Position numbers and translations under genes: made by a program. Shown here piece by piece: positions 7,244 through 11,669 of a stretch of 11,669 nucleotides of DNA (positions within the stretch are counted from its first letter, which is position 1; each line of letters begins with the position of its first letter). The stretch spans positions 1 to 11,669 of the forward strand of contig MCBC01000018.1 in assembly GCA_001723855.1 (NCBI GenBank), given 5' to 3'. Under the pieces are notes generated by a model, which searched no databases, was not told the origin of the DNA, and saw only the letters and a list, made by a program, of their open reading frames with translations. Source of the DNA: Candidatus Altarchaeales archaeon WOR_SM1_86-2 (lineage in GTDB: Archaea; Altiarchaeota; Altiarchaeia; IMC4; MCBC01).

Positions 7244-7307
7244 ATTATGGGGGCTGAAAGCCCCCATTATTCATTCTGATGATCAACCTTTCAGAAGGTT
7301 GTTTTTC
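7244..7307. repeat. Two adjacent perfect hairpins between DUF433 and CPBP genes
   Basis: The first is ATGGGGGCT-GAA-AGCCCCCAT at 7247-7267, a perfect 9-bp GC-rich stem with a 3-nt loop. The second is CAACCTT-TCAG-AAGGTTG at 7284-7301, a perfect 7-bp stem followed on the plus strand by TTTTTCATTTTT. In plus orientation the second looks like a hairpin-plus-U-tract terminator, yet both flanking genes are on the minus strand. The pair could end stray plus-strand transcription, shape the 3' end of the CPBP mRNA, regulate DUF433, or be the end of a lost mobile element. Confidence 0.6.
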
Positions 7308-7324
7308 ATTTTTAAGTTATTTGA

Positions 7325-7942
7325 TTACAAACAAATAAAAACTTGATTTATGATCATCAGATCAAACACCAGGCTTCCGAGAAAATGTATTAAAAAACTG
7401 GGGAGTATGCTTTTCGATCTTAGATCAACCCAGGCGAAAACATATCCCCCTATGAACGAATACGGCACCTCGAGAGGCGGCTTCCCGATGTGCATCAGCA
7501 TGTAGACAAATGAGTGGATAAGATTAGCGTACCTTTCATCCATTTTTTCCATCAAAGTCCACATCAGAAAGCCCCTGTAGAAGAACTCCGTGGCGAGCAT
7601 TCTTATCGCTATCGCGGATTCATACAGTATGAAATTCCAGGTTGAATCGGATGCTGGCTTCCAGATAGGGTAGTACTGCGAGAAATCGCTTAGGGTTGAG
7701 CCGTATGCCATGACGGGAAGCGCTACGGCAAAAATCAATACAGAATATTTCAACCCGGGTTTCAAGTTTCCAAAACCGAGCAGCACATCCTTCAGATTTA
7801 CCTTCAGTATTAACAGGAATATTATCGGCAGTGTCACCAGAACCGCAAAATCAAATATTACGCCCTCAAAGAACCCCATTGGTACGAATCTGGATAATAG
7901 AACTGCTGTGACCGCAATTAACACGAGATAATGGAACTTCAT
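7325..7942 (-). CDS. CPBP-family (Rce1/Abi-like) intramembrane protease homologue
   Basis: A 205-residue membrane protein of the CPBP glutamic-protease family, which includes CAAX prenyl proteases and bacteriocin-processing or immunity proteins. About six hydrophobic segments are visible. Motif 1 reads TEFFYRG (Glu119, Arg123). The family normally has two Glu (EExxxR), so the first is replaced by Thr while the glutamate next to it is kept. Motif 2 is YMLMH (Tyr147, His151), and motif 3 is LIHFLGS (His186). Length is slightly short for the family. Start ATG at 7942 is 54 bp from the divergent DUF350 gene, so the two share a promoter region. Whether it is an active protease is uncertain because of the altered first motif. 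A decayed partial copy lies at about 6800-6940. Confidence 0.75.
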   Translation of the reverse strand: MKFHYLVLIAVTAVLLSRFVPMGFFEGVIFDFAVLVTLPIIFLLILKVNLKDVLLGFGNLKPGLKYSVLIFAVALPVMAYGSTLSDFSQYYPIWKPASDSTWNFILYESAIAIRMLATEFFYRGFLMWTLMEKMDERYANLIHSFVYMLMHIGKPPLEVPYSFIGGYVFAWVDLRSKSILPSFLIHFLGSLVFDLMIINQVFICL

Positions 7943-7959
7943 GATATTATTTTAAATTT

Positions 7960-7975
7960 CCTTTTTATTTACAAA
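7960..7975 (+). promoter_or_regulatory. Probable TATA element for the DUF350 gene
   Basis: CCTTTTTATTTAC lies about 30 bp before the ATG at 7997 in the 54-bp divergent gap. This spacing fits a leaderless or short-leader archaeal transcript. A closer AATATAA at about 7981-7988 is too near the start to serve as its TATA box. Confidence 0.4.
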
Positions 7976-7996
7976 AGTTAAAATATAACAAAAAAG

Positions 7997-8488
7997 ATGG
8001 ATATAGTGGGACTTGTAATGGGTCTTGTACAGTTGATAATAGGGCTTTTTCTAGCGATAGCGGTGATATACCTGGGGATTAAGTTGTTTGGCTGGGCAAC
8101 CAAGGGCATCGATGAATGGGAAGAACTGAAGAACGGGAATGCTGCCGTAGGGATAGTATTGGCGGCAATAGTGATTGCCTTGGCCACCGTGGTGCAGTCC
8201 GGAATTGTTGGGCTTACGGGCACCATAATGAACGCGAGTGCAAGCGGCGAGTATGTGATGGCCATAATCGGAGGAGTTGTGCAATTGATTATGGGCATTA
8301 TCCTGGCGGTGGTTGCCATATGGCTTGCGATCTTTATCCTGGGTCGCGTAACCAAGGACATCGATGAAGCGGCAGAACTCAAGAACGGAAATGTGGCGGT
8401 TGCGATACTGATGGCCGGCGTTCTTATAGCGGTCGGGTTTGTAATACAGTCAGGGGTTTCTGGGCTTTCCAGAGCAATCGGCGTTTAA
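7997..8488 (+). CDS. DUF350-family membrane protein with two tandem repeats
   Basis: A 163-residue membrane protein built of two similar halves, about residues 1-78 and 86-161. Each half has two hydrophobic helices around a conserved polar turn: TKGIDEWEELKNGN followed by AAVGIVLAAIVIALATVVQSG in the first, and TKDIDEAAELKNGN followed by VAVAILMAGVLIAVGFVIQSG in the second. The E-L-K-N-G-N turn and the V-I-Q-S-G ending mark DUF350, a small family of uncharacterised membrane proteins often found as such pairs. Four membrane helices are expected. A T-rich tract follows the stop, so the gene is probably its own transcription unit, divergent from the CPBP gene. Biochemical role is unknown. Confidence 0.85.
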   Translation: MDIVGLVMGLVQLIIGLFLAIAVIYLGIKLFGWATKGIDEWEELKNGNAAVGIVLAAIVIALATVVQSGIVGLTGTIMNASASGEYVMAIIGGVVQLIMGIILAVVAIWLAIFILGRVTKDIDEAAELKNGNVAVAILMAGVLIAVGFVIQSGVSGLSRAIGV

Positions 8489-8508
8489 TTTCTTTTTTCT
8501 TTTTTTTT
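8489..8508 (+). terminator. T-tract terminator after DUF350 gene
   Basis: Right after the stop codon lie three T-runs broken by single C residues (TTTCTTTTTTCTTTTTTTTT) with no hairpin. This is the usual form of archaeal transcription termination. Confidence 0.65.
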
Positions 8509-8515
8509 ATATTTT
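8506..8515 (+). promoter_or_regulatory. TATA box for fwdC
   Basis: TTTATATTTT is centred near 8510, which predicts transcription from about 8536. That is downstream of the first in-frame ATG (8526) and upstream of the second (8559), so it supports the 8559 start for the fwdC protein. Confidence 0.5.
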
Positions 8516-8558
8516 AAGAATAATAATGATTAATAATATAGATTTTAAATCCGATAAA

Positions 8559-9362
8559 ATGAATGAAATCGTGCTTAGTCCAAAGGACCAGCCCTTGATC
8601 CAGATAGAAGCGGAGGTTATAAGCCCGGATGCGTTTGCCGGCAAGACAACATCTGAAATCGAATCTTTGAAAATCTGGCAGGGAACAAGACAGTTTGATC
8701 TTTCCGAGTTTTTTGATGTTTCCGGAGCCTCAGGAGAGAATGCCGGGGATACGAGAATCGCGATTGACGGAAGCGTTCACAGGACCAAGTACATCGGGCA
8801 GGAGATGAGCGGGGGCGAAATCCTGGTTAAAGGCAGCGCTGGAATGCATGCCGCTGAAAAAATGAAGGGCGGTAAAATGATTATTGAGAAAGACGCGGAC
8901 TCCTGGACCGGGACTCAATTGCTGGGCGGCGAGTTAAAGATAGGGGGAAATGCAGGGGACTATCTCGGGTCGGCGTTTAGAGGAGAGTGGCAGGGGATGA
9001 AAGGCGGCTTTATAGAGGTCGGAGGGAATGTTAAAAGTCAACTCGGCAGCGGGATCGTTGGGGGTAGAATCCTGGTTAAGGGGAACGCAGAGCAATTTCC
9101 GGGCGTTCATATGAACAACGGTTTGATAATCATAGAAGGCGATGCCGAAAGAGGGGCCGGAGCGGAAATGATCGGCGGCAATATGGTTGTCAAGGGAAAA
9201 ATTCACACTCTTCTCCCTGGATTTGAGTTTGTTGAAAAGGTCAATGGGATTGAAATCGAGGATGGGAAAATTGAAGGGGAGTTTCTGAAGTTCCTGGGAG
9301 ATTTTGCTGTTAAAAAAACCGTTCAGGGGAATCTCTATGCCGGCGAAGTTGATGGGTTTTAG
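8559..9362 (+). CDS. fwdC: Formylmethanofuran dehydrogenase subunit C homologue
   Basis: A 267-residue homologue of subunit C of formylmethanofuran dehydrogenase, the complex that fixes CO2 onto methanofuran as the first step of the archaeal Wood-Ljungdahl methyl branch (or the last in oxidation). The start at 8559 (MNEIVLSPKDQP) matches the usual N-terminus; the ATG at 8526 would add 11 residues ahead of the predicted transcription start. After an N-terminal region with PDAFAGKTTSEIESL and KIWQGTRQFDL, the body is a right-handed beta-helix of GG-I-x-V-x-G repeats (MSGGEILVKGSAG, LLGGELKIGGNAG, MKGGFIEVGGNV, IVGGRILVKGNAE, MIGGNMVVKGK), a fold shared with the C-terminal domain of glutamate synthase. 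No other fwd/fmd subunit lies beside it, whereas subunit genes are usually clustered. It may serve a complex encoded elsewhere. Confidence 0.9.
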   Translation: MNEIVLSPKDQPLIQIEAEVISPDAFAGKTTSEIESLKIWQGTRQFDLSEFFDVSGASGENAGDTRIAIDGSVHRTKYIGQEMSGGEILVKGSAGMHAAEKMKGGKMIIEKDADSWTGTQLLGGELKIGGNAGDYLGSAFRGEWQGMKGGFIEVGGNVKSQLGSGIVGGRILVKGNAEQFPGVHMNNGLIIIEGDAERGAGAEMIGGNMVVKGKIHTLLPGFEFVEKVNGIEIEDGKIEGEFLKFLGDFAVKKTVQGNLYAGEVDGF

Positions 9363-9374
9363 TTTTTCTTTTTA
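9361..9374 (+). terminator. T-tract terminator after fwdC
   Basis: AGTTTTTCTTTTTA directly follows the fwdC stop, without a hairpin. It marks the likely 3' end of the fwdC transcript and the edge of the accessory region to the right. Confidence 0.55.
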
Positions 9375-9437
9375 ATAAAATCCATAAAAAATAAGGGGGA
9401 ATTAGATCGAACCTCACCGATCGTTAAAGAGAAACTA

Positions 9438-9630
9438 TTGAAAAATAACAATCAGTAAAGGAACTTCTAACGGGATAAGAGTTAGTTTTCCATACAACAA
9501 GGATTATGTTGCGAAAATCAAAACCATTAATGGCTACAAATGGCATCCCGACCGAAAATACTGGAGTTTTCCATATTCGGAAGACACTCTAAAAAAGATT
9601 TTATCTGCATTTTCTGGTGAGAATATTCAA
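9438..9630 (+). other. Out-of-frame N-terminal domain of the tyrosine recombinase
   Basis: The recombinase frame is open upstream of its first usual start codon at 9631, back to a TGA at 9439-9441. It encodes a conserved-looking module: ITISK...GIRVSFPYNKDYVAKIK, then GYKWHPDRKYWSFPY, then EDTLKKILSAF. Comparable modules precede the catalytic region in some archaeal and bacterial recombinases. No ATG, GTG or TTG exists in that frame. A TTG at 9438-9440 followed by five A residues (9441-9445) would read straight into the module if the run had four A residues, giving M-K-I-T-I-S. So the gene seems to carry a one-base insertion, use slippage, or contain a sequencing error. Confidence 0.65.
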
Positions 9631-10533
9631 TTGGACCCCACCTTACATGTTTCTGTTGATCAAAAAGATGATAAACCAACGCAGAACCGAACTCAAATCA
9701 TGGAGAAAGTAAAGAAAGAACTCAAACTAAGGGGGTACAGCCAGAAGACCAGAAAAGCATATTTGCACCAGATTAGACGATACACCCGTTATTTTACAAA
9801 AGATCCAAAAGATCTTGACGAAGAACATATCAAAGATTATATTTTGCATTTGATTGACAAAGAAAAGGTCTCAAGGTCATATCACAATCAGGCAGCAAGT
9901 GCCATAAAATTCCTGTATGATCGTGTGCTAAATATGCGAAGAACTGTAGATGGTCTTCCCAGGCCAAGAAAAGAGAAGAAACTTCCGGTTGTCTTAAGTC
10001 ACGAAGATGTGGTGCGGGTATTTGAGTCAGTAGAGAATATCAAGCATAAGGCAATCTTGATGCTTATTTACTCTGCTGGTTTAAGGGTCAGCGAGGTTGT
10101 AAAATTGAAAGTTAGGGATATTGATGCCGAGCGAAAATTGATTCACGTGAAGGGTGCAAAAGGAATGAAGGATCGCTATACAATACTTTCAGATGTTGCA
10201 TTGGAAACATTGGACATTTATCTGAAATCTTACAAACCACAGAAGTGGCTTTTTGCTGGAACAAAGAAAACAAGACATTTGAGTACGGGAAGCGTGCAAA
10301 AAATATTTGATAGTGCTGTAAAGTCCGCAGGAATAACAAAAGATGTTTCTGTCCATACTCTTCGCCATAGTTTCGCGACTCATTTATTAGAAAGTGGTGT
10401 TGATTTAAGATACATTCAAGAATTACTTGGGCATAAAAGCAGTAAAACAACAGAGATTTATACGCATGTAAGTACAAGGGATTTAGGAAAAATTAGAAGT
10501 CCTTTAGATAACCTTTTTAAAAAAGAGGGATAA
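9631..10533 (+). CDS. Tyrosine recombinase / integrase (Xer-like)
   Basis: A site-specific tyrosine recombinase: 300 residues if read from the TTG at 9631, or 277 from the ATG at 9700. The N-terminal SAM-like core-binding domain spans about 24-105 (LKLRGYSQKTRKAYLHQIRRYTRYF). The catalytic domain spans about 115-300 and holds all active-site groups: Arg152 in SAGLRVSEV, Lys174 in VKGAKG, His242 and Arg245 in HTLRHSFATHLL, His268 in LLGHKS, and the nucleophile Tyr277 in TEIYTHV. The catalytic part is intact. A further N-terminal module is encoded upstream but cut off by a one-base slip (9438-9630). Base composition is AT-richer than the genes to the left. Two quasi-palindromic repeats lie about 80-145 bp downstream and could be its target sites. 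It may be a chromosomal Xer-type enzyme or the integrase of an integrated element. Confidence 0.9.
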   Translation: MDPTLHVSVDQKDDKPTQNRTQIMEKVKKELKLRGYSQKTRKAYLHQIRRYTRYFTKDPKDLDEEHIKDYILHLIDKEKVSRSYHNQAASAIKFLYDRVLNMRRTVDGLPRPRKEKKLPVVLSHEDVVRVFESVENIKHKAILMLIYSAGLRVSEVVKLKVRDIDAERKLIHVKGAKGMKDRYTILSDVALETLDIYLKSYKPQKWLFAGTKKTRHLSTGSVQKIFDSAVKSAGITKDVSVHTLRHSFATHLLESGVDLRYIQELLGHKSSKTTEIYTHVSTRDLGKIRSPLDNLFKKEG

Positions 10534-10537
10534 AGTA

Positions 10538-10547
10538 TTTATATAAG
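10538..10547 (+). promoter_or_regulatory. Strong TATA box ahead of hairpin region
   Basis: TTTATATAAG is one of the best TATA-box matches in the window and sits in a non-coding stretch just after the recombinase stop. Transcription would start near 10568, which is the GGGATG that opens the hairpin at 10569-10601. No reading frame of any length follows within 200 bp. Confidence 0.55.
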
Positions 10548-10567
10548 TTGGCATAATATCGAGTATA

Positions 10568-10690
10568 GGGATGAAATTTGAGAAATCAAATTACTTCATC
10601 CAGAGGTAAGCATAAACGAACTTATGTTCGGTTATCCTACCAAGTTTAGAGGAATAAACGAACTTATGTTCGGTTATCCCATCGTTATAT
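10568..10690 (+). ncRNA. Candidate structured small RNA (three hairpins)
   Basis: A 237-bp gap (10534-10770) has no gene but shows layered structure. GGATGAA at 10569-10575 pairs with TTCATCC at 10595-10601. Inside it ATTTGA (10576-10581) pairs with TCAAAT (10586-10591) around a GAAA loop of the stable GNRA type, with a 3-nt bulge (TAC). Two further stem-loops follow, one in each 26-bp repeat. The predicted TATA-driven start falls at the base of the first stem. I did not recognise a box C/D, H/ACA, SRP, RNase P or riboswitch pattern. The same structures could instead act only as DNA sites for the recombinase. Confidence 0.4.
10612..10679 (+). repeat. Two identical 26-bp quasi-palindromic direct repeats
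   Basis: Copies lie at 10612-10637 and 10654-10679, 42 bp apart start to start and identical over 26 bp. Each contains CGAACTTATGTTCG, and the arms extend on both sides to 10 nt with one A/G mismatch around a central TTAT. Outside the identical core the first copy can pair further (GGTA with TACC) and the second GG with CC. Placed just downstream of a tyrosine recombinase gene, they resemble paired recombinase-binding arms around a short spacer. They may instead be stem-loops of an RNA. Two copies with a 16-bp spacer are too few and too close for a CRISPR array. Confidence 0.75.
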
Positions 10691-10738
10691 GGAATTGACT
10701 ACGGGACAATTTAGTTACTTTTATATTTCTCAAAATCT

Positions 10739-10752
10739 AATCTTATAAGATT
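10739..10752. promoter_or_regulatory. 14-bp perfect palindrome overlapping a TATA-like element
   Basis: AATCTTATAAGATT is a perfect palindrome about 25 bp before the ATG at 10771, where an archaeal TATA box for a leaderless gene would be. CTTATAAG could itself be the TATA box. A dimeric regulator bound here would block TBP, so it is a candidate operator for the small gene and protease pair downstream. Confidence 0.45.
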
Positions 10753-10770
10753 AAAAATAAATAATAAGAA

Positions 10771-10980
10771 ATGGAACCACGAAACTGGATAAATAAACAC
10801 ATAAAGGAACTGAGAAATAAGTTTATTGGAAAGACCATCATCGTCTGCGATAACAAAGTGATAAAAGCATTTGATGGACCGGTAGATCCATTAAAAATAA
10901 ATGAAGTGGCAAGAGAGATATGCAAAGAAAAATGGTGTTATACATATTTTCCAGAAAGTGAGGAGGAATACCTACTATGA
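10771..10980 (+). CDS. Small DUF5678-like protein
   Basis: A 69-residue protein. NWINKHIKELRNKFIGKTIIVCDNKVIKAFDG resembles the pattern of DUF5678-type small proteins: an amphipathic helix, then a GK-x-I-x-V-x-x-x-K-V strand pair, then a helix and a last strand. The rest, ending YFPESEEEYLL, fits such a compact alpha-beta domain. I am only moderately sure of the family name. Its stop overlaps the next ATG (ATGA at 10977-10980), so it is translationally coupled to the retropepsin-like gene, suggesting the two proteins work together. A 14-bp palindrome overlaps its probable promoter. The gene itself looks intact. Confidence 0.6.
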   Translation: MEPRNWINKHIKELRNKFIGKTIIVCDNKVIKAFDGPVDPLKINEVAREICKEKWCYTYFPESEEEYLL

Positions 10981-11132
10981 TCCTGATAGATGTTGATTTG
11001 TGGAATGAAGTAATGAAAGAATTTGAATTGTTTGAAGCGTTGGTAGATACGGGATCAAGTTATTGCGTCATAGAAAAATCCCATAGCAATAAAATTCCGC
11101 TGGATTCAAAAAACGTGAGCAGTACCCATTAG
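10977..11132 (+). pseudogene. Retropepsin-like aspartic protease, 5' part, interrupted by insertion
   Basis: The frame starts at the ATG overlapping the previous stop and encodes 51 residues: MILIDVDLWNEVMKEFELFE, then ALVDTGSSYCVIEKS. DTGSS is the catalytic aspartate motif of clan AA (retropepsin-type) proteases, which act as dimers. After EKS (codons up to 11081) the coding homology stops, and the frame runs into an inserted element and ends at 11130-11132. The rest of the gene continues at 11380 in a different frame. This half alone lacks the flap and the hydrophobic-hydrophobic-Gly motif needed for the fold, so it should be inactive. Confidence 0.7.
11073..11081 (+). repeat. Target-site duplication, left copy
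   Basis: GAAAAATCC directly precedes the inserted element and is repeated at 11380-11388. In the protease frame it encodes E-K-S, the last residues before coding homology is lost. The similarity continues weakly past the duplication (CATAGCA here, ATAGCA at the right copy), because the left end of the element happens to resemble the next bases of the target gene. Confidence 0.6.
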
Positions 11133-11379
11133 AGTGGTAGAAATATTCACGGATTTCTATTTATGTCTCCATGAATATCTTTTTAAAGACGAAATATTAA
11201 TATATTTATATCAAAAGTTTATTATATTTTTCATTACTTTCAAAAATTGAGAATAGATTATTATTTTACTATTATGACTTAAGTAATAGTAGTAAATAAA
11301 TAAACCGTAATACTCACACATTATACAGTATCATTGTAGAGATTATTTTGTGAAATCCAACGATTTATTTGTGCAATAG
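11082..11379. mobile_element. MITE-like AT-rich insertion of about 298 bp in the protease gene
   Basis: A strongly AT-rich stretch splits the aspartic protease gene. Its left end reads CATAGCAATAAAATTCCG and continues CTGGATTCAAAAAAC. Its right end, read in reverse complement, is CTATTGCACAAATAAATCG and continues TTGGATTTCACAAAA. With small gaps the two ends align over about 28-30 bp, giving imperfect terminal inverted repeats. It is bounded by 9-bp direct copies of GAAAAATCC. Internally it has hairpins: TAGAAAT/ATTTCTA at 11138-11159, ATATTCA/TGAATAT close by, and TACTATTA/TAATAGTA near 11268-11292. No transposase or other reading frame is visible, so it would need an enzyme supplied elsewhere. 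The parent insertion-sequence family is not recognised. Confidence 0.6.
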
Positions 11380-11388
11380 GAAAAATCC
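11380..11388 (+). repeat. Target-site duplication, right copy
   Basis: GAAAAATCC, identical to the copy at 11073-11081, marks the right border of the inserted element. From here the protease reading frame resumes as E-K-S-I-A-D-A-L-G. An in-frame TAG at 11377-11379, inside the element's end, lies immediately before it. Confidence 0.6.
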
Positions 11389-11669
11389 ATAGCAGATGCT
11401 CTTGGTTTAGATACAAATGGTATTCTACATCTTTGGCAGATGGGTGAGCCGTTAAATGTTCCTTTAACCAAATTAAGGTGTAGATATAGAAAGAAAGAAT
11501 ATGCAGTGGAGGGACTAATTGTTGAGATTAGGGGGAGTTATAAGCGTCCAATGTTGTCAGAAGAAGAATGCACAAGACCAGAATCTCCACACCCACTGAC
11601 AAACAGAGTGATTATTGGTAAAACATTTTTGGATAAATTATCAAAAGAAGAATACACCAAACTATTTGA
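11380..11669 (+). pseudogene. Retropepsin-like aspartic protease, 3' part (runs off window end)
   Basis: The frame starting at GAA 11380 is open to the end of the window and encodes EKSIADALGLDTNG, then LTKLRCRYRKKEYAVEGLIVE, then NRVIIGKTFLDKL. IADALGL just after the catalytic loop and the late VIIGKTFLD (the conserved I-I-G motif of clan AA proteases) mark it as the rest of the gene that begins at 10977. There is no start codon at its beginning, and a TAG precedes it directly. Joining codon TCC at 11079-11081 to ATA at 11389 restores one unbroken frame of about 129 codons to the window end; the stop lies beyond. Confidence 0.7.

Noticed and set aside
8051..8382. Open frames on both strands inside the DUF350 gene
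   Set aside because: They arise from the repetitive codon pattern of the DUF350 repeats and duplicate nothing known.
8526..8558. Upstream ATG as the fwdC start
   Set aside because: The TATA box predicts transcription beginning after this ATG, and the extra residues do not match the family N-terminus.
9393..9461. Short frame after AAGGGGGA leading up to the recombinase
   Set aside because: No usual start codon follows the purine-rich stretch at a good distance, and the frame ends after about 18 codons without any recognisable sequence.
10612..10679. CRISPR array
   Set aside because: Only two repeats with a 16-bp spacer, internal dyad symmetry and no cas genes; more like protein-binding sites or RNA stems.
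10568..10690. Box C/D guide RNA
   Set aside because: GGATGAA only loosely resembles a C box and no CTGA D box lies at a fitting distance.

Overview
The window is archaeal chromosome. Evidence: an exosome Csl4 gene followed by RNA polymerase subunit Rpo11, a formylmethanofuran dehydrogenase C-subunit homologue, A/T-rich TATA-box promoters with little or no 5' leader, and T-tract terminators rather than bacterial hairpins. The formylmethanofuran dehydrogenase homologue suggests a lineage with the archaeal methyl branch of the Wood-Ljungdahl pathway (methanogen, Archaeoglobus-like or Altiarchaeota-like). I cannot name the taxon from the sequence.

Left part (1-4540), mostly housekeeping. The 3' end of nucleoside diphosphate kinase (+) is followed by an RDD-family membrane protein (+). 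Convergent to it is a tight minus-strand operon csl4 - rpo11 - leuC/hacA-like aconitase-family large subunit. Divergent from csl4, across a 51-bp gap with a TATA element usable in both directions, is a histone-deacetylase-fold hydrolase (+).

Middle part (4541-9374), cell-surface and membrane proteins plus fwdC. On the minus strand lie a large cysteine-rich lipoprotein (about 60 Cys, three copies of one domain and two of another) with a small four-helix membrane protein behind it, then a solitary DUF433 antitoxin-like gene and a CPBP-family membrane protease homologue. Between the lipoprotein gene and DUF433 lies a decayed, frameshifted copy of the C-terminus of that CPBP gene. On the plus strand are a two-repeat DUF350 membrane protein and a stand-alone fwdC.

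Right part (9375-11669), accessory and visibly AT-richer. It holds a tyrosine recombinase whose conserved N-terminal domain is separated from its likely start by a one-base slip in an A5 run. About 100 bp behind it, a strong TATA box leads into a hairpin and two identical 26-bp quasi-palindromes; this may be a small structured RNA, a set of recombinase binding sites, or both. Next comes a small DUF5678-like gene, with an ATGA overlap to a retropepsin-like aspartic protease gene. The protease gene is split by a roughly 298-bp AT-rich, MITE-like element with imperfect terminal inverted repeats and a 9-bp target duplication. Removing the element and one duplication copy restores the protease reading frame.

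No tRNA, rRNA or CRISPR array was seen. The most noteworthy signals are the protease-splitting element, the hairpin/tandem-palindrome locus behind the recombinase, and the triplicated cysteine-rich domain.
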